Shown here piece after piece: positions 22,208 to 33,651 of a stretch of 64,000 bases of DNA. This DNA is from Saccharina japonica (taxonomy: Eukaryota; Sar; Phaeophyceae; Laminariales; Laminariaceae). The stretch covers positions 717,862-781,861 of the forward strand of contig MEHQ01002986.1 of assembly GCA_008828725.1 (NCBI GenBank), in the 5' to 3' direction. Numbering within the stretch: the first letter of the stretch is position 1; every line of letters begins with the position of its first letter. The notes under the pieces were generated by a model. The model saw only the letters and a list, made by a program, of their open reading frames with translations, ran no database searches and was not told the DNA's origin. A program made the translations under genes and the position numbers.

Positions 22208-23811
22208 ATAAATATTAATTAGCTCGCTGACAGCCCGTTTTTTAGTCGGATAGTTATAGTATTAGCCTAGGGAACTTTCCCATGGTGCTTAGATATTCCT
22301 GAGAGATCCTCTATTCTGTTCAAGGTTGAAGGGGTAGTACATGTCGTGTTCAAAGGGTCATGCCAATCATGTCCAAGGGGTACCAATCTTGTGGTACTGT
22401 AACAGCTAAGTCTTCGGGTTCTCTCGTCTTTAAGGAACATTCTGATACATCGCCTTAGAACATTTTTATGGGCTTACGAAGCCTCGATGCTGCTGCCTAT
22501 CTGTTCCACCAAGGAAACTTCAGTACACGAGAGAGAATAATCTTAGGGTGGCACAAGGCTTTGGACCTCTACGATTATTTCTCAACCATTCTATAGCCCT
22601 AGAGCATCTCGTCACACATCACATGTCGTCGTACTGGATACAATACGCGAAGCATACACATATTAGCAATCTAGATGCGTCAAAAGAGATAGAAACGAGG
22701 TACGTACACAAAGAAAACGAGTAATATAGAAGAAAACCAAAACGAAGTGTCCCTTACTCGTACGGAGAAGATACAACAGACCATTCAAGATACACAAAAC
22801 AACACAACAACGTACATAGATCCATATAAAATAATGTTTGACGGAGTCCAAGCCATGCATCGGCAAGGAGGCGCCTTTATCGGTCTTTATCCCACGAATT
22901 GTACCAGATGAAGTACCAAATATATTATGATTTATTGCTGTTTTTACGTGTTTTTGGGCGTTTCGTTAATCAAACCACGAGAAGCCGTCGATCCAACCCA
23001 ATCCTAACCCCAATCCTAGTCCAGGCCAAGGCTCGACCCGTGCTCGGCTTCGCCGCGTGGTTTTGGACAATCTGAAAAAATAATGTGCGGACCACCACAA
23101 TAACCGTAATAGAGCGTTGTCGCCAGTAGTATACTCTGCTGTTACGTGTACCTACATACCCCAGGTGTATGTGTACAACAGTCCGCACAACCAAGTGTGG
23201 TACTCGTAGGTGGTATCATAAAATATATTATATCAATTGGAGTGTGTGTATGTGTTGTGTAATAATAATTAATTAATTTCGCGAAAGAGGGAGAAGAATA
23301 TGCCTGGTACTTTTTCTGGTACGATTTGTGGGTCAAGGGCACTGGCAAAGGCTTAGTAACTACTGTTGGCAAGAGCAGGTTCATCGTTGTTTTTACACGG
23401 CTGCTGTACTTTATTTTGTGTTTTTTATGCGCTGACCTTTTATCAATGACAACGCATTTAACGCCAGCGTGTTGCACCTACGCTTGCTCTCTTTGTTGTG
23501 AATCTTTATCTCCTGATACGCTACGATCGTATGAATTTCGGATGAAACTCTTTGCAATCCTTTCAATTTCTTTTTTTGTGCATGCATGTCGGATGGAACC
23601 ATTCCAACTCCTGTCCTGCCCTACCCGAAGTCGCCGGCACCCCCGCGGAGCCCTTGTGTGTACTTCGTATAAACATCATATTACTAAGATCTAATCGAAA
23701 GAAGAAACCAAAGTACGACAAAATAACCTTCGAGGCAATCATATCAAACAGGTGCACTATATAGAATATGTATTTTAGTGCTACAGTAGCTCTACTGCTG
23801 TGTCGTCTGCG
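22208..23811. other. Non-coding interior of duplication copy 2
   Basis: Counterpart of 12426-14029, with only point differences. Family F motif at 23262-23302. No supported gene. Confidence 0.45.
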
Positions 23812-24639
23812 TTAAGGCCGCGGTGGGTGTCGACCATCCCCTGGGTCCCGCTTTCAATTTTTCGACCAAAAAAATATATATATTTTTTACGGTTTCGAAA
23901 CGGGACTGTCAACTTTCCGCCCAATGAAAGGCTGGCACGTACCTGATATTAAACAAAAATCGACGCAGAGCTATGGGTATCGCTAGGTGGCTTATTTGGG
24001 CGGTCAGCACGGCGTGGGCCTGCGGCACCATGGCGACTCCACAAGGTGAGGGGACTACCAACTACCCAAATCAAGGCGCCTGCTGAAATTTGGCTGTTTT
24101 TGGTGCGCTATGTGTTGAGAACCGGTGGGCTGTCATTTTTGGGTCCGACCAGCTCTGGTCCGGGCTTAGGGTCCCTCACGATAGAGACACCATTAGGGGC
24201 TGGGCGCCCTAGCTAGAGTCCAGCTCCCAGCTTAGTGTGTTCAAGGCACCGTTGCCTTGTGGGAAGCTGATCGGCTGCCCGCAAATCTTCATTCGGTCAC
24301 GTACAAGCACTCTTTGGGTACAGAATGTTGTATTTGGGTCAAAAGAAGCCCCTTACCGCCCGCCGGAGGTACGAGACGCCTCGTGTACATGTCCCGCCCC
24401 GCAAACGCCTCTACACATGCCTTTCACCGGCGACTTTGAACAATATCGCAGCGAAGGGCTCTGCAAGGCCACCTGCTGCGAAACTGGGGCGCGATGCGAT
24501 GCACAGCAGTAGAAGTCCTGATTTTGGTGGTCGATTGTGTTTGAGGCTTTGTTGCGCAGGTTCGGGTAGTCGGACCTCCCCACGCAAAAGGCAGTGTTTT
24601 GGAAGGCGTTCTTCTCCGTGAGTTGTACCGCTTCGGCGA

Positions 24640-26420
24640 CGGACCTCGGGGAAGAAAGATAGCTGACGTCTAGACGAATACGGGAACATACTAAGCTTGC
24701 GTCAGTGGGGACGCAGCGGGGTTCATAATTGCAATACCGCAAACCTAGCTTTCACGTAAAATTGACCTTTTCCGCTCCAGAAACCCGAAAAAGTGTACTG
24801 GATTTACTATACATAGCCTCGTAAAACACCGAAAAAAGATGCCAATGCACTATCTTTGGCTCTGCTGTTCTCCCTACGTTTAGTATATTGGGCAACGAAA
24901 CTCGCTGCAGGAAGATAGCTTACATTTAGACGAATCTATACACATGTGGTTTGTTCGAAGTCGTTCACGTTGCGTGTCGGAAAATTGCAATACGGCAAAC
25001 CTAGCTTTCACGCAAAATTGATCTTTTCCGCTCAATAATCCCGAAAAAGTGTACTGCATTTAGTATACATAGCCTCGTAAAACACCGAAAAAAGATGCCA
25101 ATGCACTATCTTTGGCTCTGCTGTTCTCCCTACGTTTAGTATATTGGGCAACGAAACTCGCTGCAGGAAGATAGCTTACATTTAGACGAATCTATACACA
25201 TGTGGTTTGTTCGAAGTCGTTCACGTTGCGTGTCGGAAAATTGCAATACGGCAAACCTAGCTTTCACGCAAAATTGATCTTTTCCGCTCAATAATCCCGA
25301 AAAAGTGTACTGCATTTAGTATACATAGCCTCGTAAAACACCGAAAAAAGATGCCAATGCACTATCTTTGGCTCTGCTGTTCTCCCTACGTTTAGTATAT
25401 TGGGCAACGAAACTCGCTGCAGGAAGATAGCTTACATTTAGACGAATCTATACACATGTGGTTTGTTCGAAGTCGTTCACGTTGCGTGTCGGATAATTGC
25501 AATACGGCAAACCTAGCTTTCACGTAAAATTGACCTTTTCCGCTCCAGAAATCCGAAATAGTATACTGAAATTAGTATGCATAGCCTGGTACAACACCAA
25601 AAAAAGGTGCCAATGCACTATCGTTGGCTCTGCTGTTCTCCCTAGGTTTAGTATATTAGGCAACGAATCGCTGCAGGAAGATAGCTTACATTTAGACGAA
25701 TCTGGGGACATGTGGTTTTCTCTAAGTCGCTGACGTTGCGTGTCGGATAATTGCAATACGGCAAACCTAGCTTTCACGTAAAATTGACCTTTTCTGCTCA
25801 ATAAACCCTAAATAGTGTACTGAAATTAGTATACATAGCCTCGTACAACACCGACAAAAAGTGCCAATACACTATCTTTGGCTCTGCTGTTCTCTTGGGT
25901 TTTGTATATTAGTGAAAGCAACTCGCTGCAGAAAGATAGCTGACATTTAGTGGAATCCACGAACATGCGGCTTGTTTGTACGTACGGACGTTGCGGGACA
26001 GAGAATTTCAGTACCGGCTTCAGTATGTATAGTCTTGCCCACCCAGACAAAAAACAGGCCATTACACTGTTTTCGGCGCTGCTGTTATCCGTTAGTTCGA
26101 CACATTCGGCAAACTACCTTGAAGACGAAATATAGCTGGCGTCTAGGCGAATCTCGGAACCTATATTGTAGACGTTATTCCAAACCGTGCGACGAAAAAC
26201 AAAATGATTTTCTGCAAAATTAGATTCGACATAAAAAATGTGCTTTCACACGTGAAAAGCGAGAAATTCATACCGGCATTAGTATGTACAGTCCTGTCCA
26301 CCCCGAAAACAACAGGCCGAAACACTATGTTTCGCGCTGCGGTTCTCAGTGGGTTCGACACATTCGGCAAACTATCTTGACGACGAAAGATTGCCCACGG
26401 CCTGTAAAAAAGCAAGTTCG
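24640..26420. repeat. 256-bp satellite inside the TTAA insertion
   Basis: Units start GCAATACGGCAAACCTAGCT at 24731, 24987, 25243, 25499 and 25753 (spacing 256, 256, 256, 254). Those starting at 24987 and 25243 are almost identical. Units become progressively more diverged to the right (to ~26420), and a partial unit precedes the array (24640-24730). Each has TTCTCCCTACGTTTAGTATATTG and GAAGATAGCTTACATTTAGACG. The frames across it are repeat-derived. Confidence 0.92.
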
Positions 26421-26867
26421 ATCATAGCAAACGAAGTAAATTCCGACAATCTTTGTTTCTACACTCAAGCAACACCTTTTGTACAGGCTTGCTTGTCGAC
26501 ACAAAGCAAAGCATGCCATTCATCAATATTTGCCGCTGCTATGCGCTTCACTCAGGAACAGGTTGCCGCCCCCCGTACACCCTATCCCCTACGCCGCCTG
26601 GTATTGCAGGTTGTTCCGAACCGTGGCCGCAAGAACATAGGCAAGTTATCGCGTCCGTTGATCTTCTCCTTGTGGCGGCCAAGCACCCTGTACGCGGGGG
26701 CCGGGAAGGATGTCGAGAGAGGATATATTGCGCGGGGGTTTAACAAGTTTCTACAGTAGTCGCACTCGTGTGGGGAATGGGGGGCGGGTCCTGCAAGTGT
26801 ATGCAACACAGCCGCAGGGTGGCATCTACTAATTCTTTTGCATCGCAAATTTCCGAAAATCCAACAA
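26421..26867. other. Interior of the TTAA insertion, nothing recognised
   Basis: Frames of 96-136 codons on plus (26349-26759) run out of satellite into unique sequence without a motif. Confidence 0.35.
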
Positions 26868-26972
26868 TTCCGGAGGACCATAGTAAATAGGACCACATAT
26901 TGTGTGTAAAAACAGGTAAATATGTAGTTTTTTGTGTCGACCATAAGTCCTGTTAACTATGGTCCCTAGTAA
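26868..26972. mobile_element. M1 MITE, copy 1
   Basis: Ends TTCCGGAGGACCATAGTAA and ACTATGGTCCCTAGTAA are inverted. The interior (GGTAAATATGTAGTTTTTTGTG) matches the copies at 53662 and 63053. It sits inside the TTAA insertion, so it was carried with it or landed later. Confidence 0.82.
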
Positions 26973-27187
26973 TATTGCGCAGTCGGGATTCTGCCGGGAG
27001 AGCCCTTCATACAGCGCTCTGCTGTACATATACATGAACATTAGGTAGAGTGCCCACCCCAAAAACAAAATAGATTCACGTACAAGTATAACACTACAGT
27101 AGCACTTATAGTGTCAAGAGTTTTTCATCTGTTGTCTGTGATCGACTCTTCGTTCCGTTGTTCGTGTGCCTCGTTGTTCTATGAATG

Positions 27188-27242
27188 GTGAGGGTATCGG
27201 GGGGGTGGGGGGGTGAGGGGGGTGAGGGGGGAGGGAGGGTGC
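27188..27242 (+). repeat. G-rich tract able to form a G-quadruplex
   Basis: At least six runs of four or more G in ~50 bp, separated by 1-3 bases (GGGGGGGTGGGGGGGTGAGG...). Confidence 0.7.
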
Positions 27243-27974
27243 ACTCGATATTTACGCGGGGGAGATCGTTTTTTTTATGAAGGTTTTTTCATGTATGCAT
27301 TTTCCAAGAGGGTGATTATTAGTATTCACTGGACGACCTTACCTGTCTGTGCATTATTGATCGCAGTATGCCTTTTTTATGTTCGTTAGTTTTCCGTGTC
27401 TCCCGCTACCTGATTTTCCCAGCAAGCCTTGTATACATGGTATATACTATACCTGGTATATACTATTGATAATATGCATACTCATATATACAACTCCTGC
27501 TGCTGTACGAGGTATCGTACGAAGTATAATATGTATACATAAACATCTGGTCGTATACAGAAAAAAACGAAGACACATCATCTATACATGTACATATTTA
27601 TACATATGTACGTACGTACATACATACCTATATATATAGCCAGGTACTCGTATGATGTTACAATATATTTGGTACTACTACGTACTAACTTGTACTCTGA
27701 ACAATAATGTAACTTTTGATGTTCAATGCGTACGAGTATCCGGAAGGATGTGTACGTACGTACGTACGTAGAAAGTACCAAAAGAGCAAAATACAAAGAC
27801 AAACCAGGCCTCAAAACCGTACGTACAATTTATCTTTTGACGCACTCGGCAGCGGTACCTACCTGGACAGTACACACGCACAAAGAGGGTACCACCGCTC
27901 GTACAACACGCTCCGCTGCAACCGTCAGGGCTCTCATCGTCGCTGGACAGGGGCACACCATGCTTTCCATCTTC
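27243..27974. other. AT-rich interior with TACGTACGTA palindromes
   Basis: Dense TATAC/GTAC motifs: ACCTGGTATATAC near 27450, TACGTACGTACGTACG near 27751-27770, TATATATA near 27629. No gene. Confidence 0.45.
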
Positions 27975-28160
27975 TCAAAAATGCTTCATGTGTCCCTCGG
28001 CTTTCCTTGGGGCTTTTTTGCACAACCTGTCGGGAAGCATCTCGTCTCCTACTCTTCTTCCGGCTGCGGGAGAGGAAGCACCGCCCGAGAGGGAAGCCGA
28101 CGGACCACCCTCGGCCTTTGAGCGCTTGGCCGCTTGCGACTGACCGTCGGCCATGATCAA
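27975..28160 (-). CDS. Candidate first exon near the right end of the TTAA insertion
   Basis: A 61-codon frame on minus. From the second methionine it starts MADGQSQAAKRSKAEGG, a basic, NLS-like, low-complexity N-terminus, and stops after HMKHF. The frame points into the element from ~240 bp inside its right end, where a transposase N-terminus could sit. No conserved domain is visible and the continuation is not found, so it is only a candidate. Confidence 0.2.
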   Translation of the reverse strand: MIMADGQSQAAKRSKAEGGPSASLSGGASSPAAGRRVGDEMLPDRLCKKAPRKAEGHMKHF

Positions 28161-28400
28161 GAGGATTGCTGGGGTGACGGCACCGTGTGTGTCGTGCTGC
28201 TACGTACTCGTACTGCTGGGAACTGGTGCATAATCACATCGGTCTTTTTTCAAGTTGTTTTTAAAAAATAGTTCGATTTTCACGGTACACCAAATTTCCC
28301 AAAAAAATCAGAAGATAATTGCGAATAGACCGGTCGAAATAAGCACGCCGCTACTATACAAAACCGGGAGTCTTCGCTGAGGGAACCACCGCCCCCTTAA

Positions 28401-29360
28401 GCTGCATTCATTCGTAGTGTTTCGTAGTCCATTCAGGCGTTTGCGTTGAGAGATAAGGTCGCCCGATTGACAGTCCCGGCTTCTACGTAGTGTGGACGAC
28501 GCTAGGTATTGAGGCTGCCAAAAAAGGGATCAATCGAGCCACAAATAGGTACGATGGAAGAAAAACAATTTGAAACCAACTTGAGTAGCCGGCCAAAGTG
28601 GGTGTACCTACGCCGTTTGAGCCATTTGTAGGCACGACGGAGCGTTGGCCAATCACGAAGGGGCACTGGAAGCCCTTTCCAAAGTGCAATACCCAGTGTA
28701 CCTACCAACTGGTACCTACAAATGGCCCAAAAGGCCCAGGTATGCAATGTTTGGCTTTTGCCCAAAAAAACAGATACCATATAATAGAAATTACAGCATT
28801 AAAAACAAATAAAACTACTACAGAAAGCCATATCCTAAACATAATGAAAGACATTCAATTCACTTCGGGAGGGAATGATTGGCAGGGTCGCGATTATTGT
28901 GGAAGATATACTTCAACTAGGAGTACAGTAGTAATTTCGAGAGGATAGGGTTGACAAGGTCGTGATTGGCAAAGAAGGTATGATATAATACCACATCAAA
29001 CTGCGGAACATGACTCGGTGGACAAAAAAACTAGTCTATCTACTATGTAGGCCCAAGGCTTATATACTCCCGCTGTGATTCGAAATATAATGATCAGTTC
29101 AATTAAAAAGTAAGATAAAATGTCCTTATATTCGGGGTCAAACTGGTACTACTACTGTACATTGTAGAGAATACTGAAAAGCAAACACACAAAACCGTAA
29201 GAAATTAATCCAGACCGCGAGGGAAGGGAGGGATGGAGGGAGGGAGGAAGCGCGGTACGGAGAGTGTGGCCGGCAAATCGAAAACGCAGGCGAGCGGGAT
29301 CGACACTCAGAAGGAGCCGGGGGGGATAGGGTGAACAACAAGGGCGCTCGTGGCCAGCAG
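28401..29360. other. Non-coding interior of duplication copy 2, after the insertion
   Basis: Counterpart of 14038-14997, with a few substitutions (for example ACCAACTGG for ACCAATTGG, and G for N at 14688). No gene. Confidence 0.45.
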
Positions 29361-29608
29361 CTCGTCGTAGAGTTGAACTTGTGTCCTTGACCACCGATGG
29401 TCTTTTGTTTGGAGCATCGCAACTCGTCGTAGAGTCGGACGTGTGTCCTTCACCACCGATGGTCTTTTGGTTGGAGCATCGCAACTCGTCGTAGAGTCGG
29501 ACGTGTGTCCTTCACCACCGATGGTCTTTTGGTTGGAGCATCGCAACTCGTCGTAGAGTCGGACGTGTGTCCTTCACCACCGATGGTCTTTTGGTTGGAG
29601 CATCGATA
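29361..29608. repeat. Minisatellite, 4 x 62 bp (copy 2)
   Basis: Duplicate of 14998-15245 with the same unit number. Confidence 0.95.
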
Positions 29609-30142
29609 GATGCCCGCCTTATTCTGGACTTCAAAACGATACCGGTGTGGCCGTAAAAGTAAGAGGCACTCAGATTGGCACAAATATGTACAAATATACC
29701 TTATATTTACGGCCAGTCTGTAGCCACACGCAGCCGTGAAGGTGTGCTCGACGAGGCAGACGGGAAACAGAAAAACATCATACATGTGGCGCCAAACGAG
29801 CTGAACCTTTTGGCGAGGGTGGGTAATACGAGAAGTGACGGCCAGCGTCTCGGCGGTGGCTTCGGCCGTTTTTGTCGGGTATCGTTTGTGGAAACAATGT
29901 CGCGGGTTCGGAGTTTCTGCGTGCAAGCGGATACACACTTTTCTCGAATATCCGTCTTATAAATCTTTAGAAGCTGCTTCTGAAGGAATACGAGAAACAA
30001 ACTCGGGAAAAAGTGGCCTAAACAAATTGGGCCTCAACGTTTTACGCAATGAATATTTTTACCTAGTCGCGTGGGCGAACTCAAAACTCTTAGGAAATAC
30101 GTCCCATCTTATATCATGATAATCTCTACAACAGAGTACTAG

Positions 30143-31053
30143 CACCTTTCTAGTTGAAGCTTGAATCAGACCGGTGTACAGCAAACCCCAAGGCCCTGTC
30201 CTTCATGTCGACCTGGCACCTTCTGGATGGATAAGACCGTGCGTTGCTTGTAAAAAAAGCCGGCGGTGTGCGCAACAGACCCTCATCCGTGACGTTGATT
30301 ACTTCTCTGGAACCTTTATTTGCTTTGCGTATGTATGGTGCAGACATCCCGTTGTTCGTTACAATGCCGACGCAGCTAAAGCTGTCACCGTCGTAGTGAA
30401 ATCAGACGGCTTTCCGCGATTTTGTGTAGCCTATCGAATTACGATTAACAAGAAAAGTGATAATTCAATTCGGAAATATTGGCCGATACCAGACATGGAA
30501 GCACGATATTGATACTGTGCGTAGCAGGCATTAATTGCATTACCGTTTGTGACGTTCGAAGTGCATACCGTCGAATACCAGCAGCAGAAGCTGGACAAGA
30601 TAAAACCGCTTGGGATCTTTGCCCGAAACCTGTCCTCCACACTTGCTGTCCGTCGTGATACCTGGCCCGAATCTGCTTGAAACAGACCGTGTGTTCGTTG
30701 TTTGGCAAACGACCGACGCAATAATATACAAGAAACCGCCGTCCTTCAGGACGAACTAAGAACTGCACATTTATTTCTGGTTCAAACAGGCCGTGCGTTG
30801 TTTGTCTAAAAAAGCCGAAGAGATACATATGAAACCCCCGTCCTTTGTGGTGAACGATGAACCACTGGATCCATTCTTGTTGAGACGGACTGCTGATGTT
30901 CGTAAAAAAAACTGACGCAATATATAACAAATTCCCGTCGTTCATTTTAACGTGATTACCTCTGGCACCTTTCTCGTTGAAACAGACAGTTTGTTCGTGA
31001 AAAAAAGAAACCGACGCAATCTATAACAAACCCCCTCCTTCCCCCATATGGCA
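30143..31053. repeat. Degenerate ~115-125-bp array (copy 2)
   Basis: Duplicate of 15780-16690. Confidence 0.6.
30378..30512 (+). pseudogene. Ty3/gypsy-type reverse transcriptase fragment (copy 2)
   Basis: Same RT scrap as 16015-16149, with the same stop. It duplicated with the block and is not an independent insertion. Confidence 0.75.
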
Positions 31054-31379
31054 GCACGGCCGCTACAACAAACAATGCTACCCGGAGACGGTAACAGACC
31101 AACAAGACCGTTCGTCAACAGACCGGCTACGATACGTGCTTAACTAAATTAAATATATGATTGGGCAGCAGAATAAGTTGCGACGGGAGTATCATGATGA
31201 CACGGCACTCAGTCCGTTGGCCAATCAGTCAGTCGCGCCGCAAGCATACGGCCAATCAGCATCGCATCCCAAGGAATGCATCGCCGGCTCCGAGACATAT
31301 CCTTCTACAGGGCAAAAGATATGACTATAAAAATAAAACGGCATGTCAGCCGTTAATACAGCAGCTACGCCCCCTCGCT

Positions 31380-32090
31380 CCCCCCCCCCCCCCCCCCCCC
31401 CACGTGAAAAAATGGAGAGGCACATTTACGTGCATCCCAGTTTATTTCCACTCCGGCTGCTACACAAAAAGCTACAGTAACGGTTTTCGCCGCGTGAGGC
31501 ATATATATATTAATAGAAGCTTGCATACGTACGTCTTTTGGTTTCCCCGCGTGTAGAAATAACGAGGCATACTTGCGTACGTGCCAGTTTTAATTCCACA
31601 TGGACTACTACTGTGACGCATACTACTGTAAAAGCTACCAGTACGTGTTAAGGCCGTGTGAGAAAAAAGTGGAGCGCACGTACGTACGTTCGCCCCAGCC
31701 GACTTCCCACTTCGACTACGAGTACTACTATGGCACAGAATTACAGCAACCGATTTCGCCTCGTGACAAAGTAAGGAGGCATACTTACGTACGTCTCAGT
31801 TTTATGTTCCATTTCGAAGCGTAACCCAAACACAAAGCTAACGCCTTTGCCTCGTGGAAAAAGAAAAGAGGCCTACTTACGTACGTCCCAGTTGGTTTTC
31901 AACTCCGACTGCATTATACTGTGGCACAAACTACGACCTGTGGCACACACTTAGCTGCCGGTTTGGCCGCGTGCTAAAAACAACGAGACATGATCACGTA
32001 CGCCCTCCCCTAGATTAATTGCACCTTCGACTTCGTACTATAGTCACCAACTGACGCGTATACGTTCTACTGTAGTTGGTTTCCCACTTT
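31380..32090. repeat. Degenerate ~105-bp tandem array, longer in copy 2
   Basis: GAGGCATACTTACGTACGTC-type blocks recur near 31418, 31565, 31671, 31778, 31871 and 31984. The array starts with a poly-C run (31380-31401) that is 15 bp in copy 1 and ~22 bp here. Confidence 0.75.
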
Positions 32091-33275
32091 CACTACCGTG
32101 ACATCAACTCCTTCTCTTTGACGGCAGCACTGATGATACATACTGCTGCTTGATTTGGGCCATCAACCTCCGTCGAACATAACCCAAACGCAGACGGGGC
32201 TATACCTTCATCGAAGACCCTCGACGCGGACTTATGAGTTGCAAATGTTTGTGGCCGCACGCCCACAGCAGTATAATAGACCAGTCCCACCCCGCCGTCC
32301 CTCTGTTTTCTGTGGAGAAAACTGAGCAACAAAAAAAAAAAAAAAAATCAACGAGAGACATCTGTATCTCATTCGAGACTGCAAGCAGGCAAGAAAGCCT
32401 TCCTCAACCACAACACTACTTGTGATGGAGAGAGTCCAACTACAAGAAGCGAACAAAAACACGCCTGCGGTACGACATACCTCGTGAGACAAGCCGCGCC
32501 AACCCATCAACCCCATCACCATTCCGGTGACGGGAAAGCCCGAATACAAAGAAAACAAACATCCATTCGGTGGCATTATAAAACGAAATGACGAGATAAA
32601 TATAAGGAATTCAAACGTTTACTGGGGAACGGGGTAACGAAAAGACGGGCAAACATAAACGGAAGCAAAAACACTTCATTGGCTTCGTAATAAAAAAGAC
32701 GAGTTCGTATCACAAACCCCTTTTACAGCTAGGTACACCCACGCTTCGAGGGGGAACAACGTGAACCAGAGTAGGATCGTCATCTAAGCAATGGTACAAG
32801 ACTCGCAACAAAAAAAAAGGAAAAGGAAACAGAGGCTTGCGGGGAAGACGAACCGAAACGCAGGGTTGGGTCCTACACGCTGTGGCACAAGGCGTATTGA
32901 GGACAAGTCCCATCAAACTATACGTAGCCTTTTGGCTTCCAATGGATAGCGCCGTGAGGAACACTAACGGGGATATCTTAACTATCCTCGTAAGGTTCCC
33001 TCGCTTCACCGCGTCATTGTATTTACGCCGTAGTGCAAGACTTACAAGACTCCGAGTTTGCGCACCAAGCCCATTTCTAGTTGTCTCCAGACTTCGGGAT
33101 AAACTTTCGTCTCGCCGCCTCCACCCCCCCCCCCCCCCCCCACAGCGGTGTCTACTGGAAAAAAATCCCCTCCCAAGTATTCCACACAATATCCTCATGC
33201 TTTATGTGTGTCTCCACTCCGCCTCGCAGCATCGAGAGGAGGGCACGCCGGATATATGTGTATCTCCAATTACTA
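32091..33275. other. Spacer with overlapping unlabelled frames
   Basis: Frames of 160-173 codons lie on both strands at 32710-33358. Neither shows a motif, and they overlap almost completely, so at most one could be real. An A-run (32333-32347) and a poly-C run (33125-33141) interrupt the region. Confidence 0.35.
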
Positions 33276-33279
33276 GCGC

Positions 33280-33560
33280 TCCTTCGCTCCATCCCCGCTA
33301 CACCGCCCCAAGAGCTATAACAACACAGAGAGCGACCAAACACACCCCGGCAGGTTAATCGCACGGGGGGGCGCACGGGGCAAGAAACCGCCGCGGTTCC
33401 ATCGTGCGCTATCACAAGGCATACACACGTGTTCCCGAGTGTGGGTCGCCGGGGGCACTCACTGCAACAAGAACGCGCGAGGACGCCGTGGCCCTCGTGA
33501 ATACGGCCACCGTCCGGTGAAAAGTACCCGTTGAGGCAGAGCCGACAAATCAGCGGCCTT
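33280..33560 (-). pseudogene. Decayed partial paralogue of the LNR gene
   Basis: Two stretches match the gene at 33652-34776 on the same strand. One encodes CCSEC, then an LG and spaced cysteines, like the CCECTC..LG..C start of the gene's second exon. The other (33280-33350) matches the gene's 3' end at DNA level, including GGAGCGAAGGAGC just after the stop. Between them the frame diverges and I cannot place a splice acceptor or the hydrophobic tail. Most likely a tandem duplicate that has decayed. An alternative is an independent cysteine-rich exon. Confidence 0.45.
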
Positions 33561-33651
33561 GAGCGGGCTAAGCGAGGAGAATACCCGTGGAGATACCTTC
33601 CCCCCCCCCGCGCCCCCCCGCCCCCCCCGGCGTTGTGGCTCCTTCGCTCCA

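Larger units (their letters stand above)
23816..28396. mobile_element. 4,581-bp insertion with TTAA target duplication
   Basis: Copy 1 has an uninterrupted GCGTTAAAAGG at this point. Copy 2 has TTAA (23812-23815), the insert, then TTAA (28397-28400). The ends are short and imperfectly inverted: GGCCGCGGTGGGTGTC against GGGGGCGGTGGTTCCC. TTAA duplication is typical of piggyBac and Kolobok elements. Inside are possible exon-like pieces pointing inward (ATG 23973 with a donor-like AAG|GTGAGG at 24044-24050, and a minus frame at 27975-28160), a large satellite (24640-26420), an M1 MITE and a G-rich tract. No catalytic transposase domain is readable, so it is either decayed or a non-autonomous carrier. 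Confidence 0.75.
17631..31766. repeat. Large direct duplication, copy 2, with two insertions
   Basis: Same order as copy 1 throughout, with an 881-bp element at 20436-21316 and a 4,581-bp element at 23816-28396 that copy 1 lacks. Each gives a clean empty-site/filled-site comparison. Continues without a break into 31767 onward. Confidence 0.92.

Noticed and set aside
24731..26010. CRISPR-like array
   Set aside because: Units are 256 bp and contiguous, with no short repeats separated by unique spacers, in a eukaryotic context.
32837..33358. 173-codon plus frame opposite a 162-codon minus frame
   Set aside because: They overlap each other, include a poly-C run read as polyproline, and show no domain.
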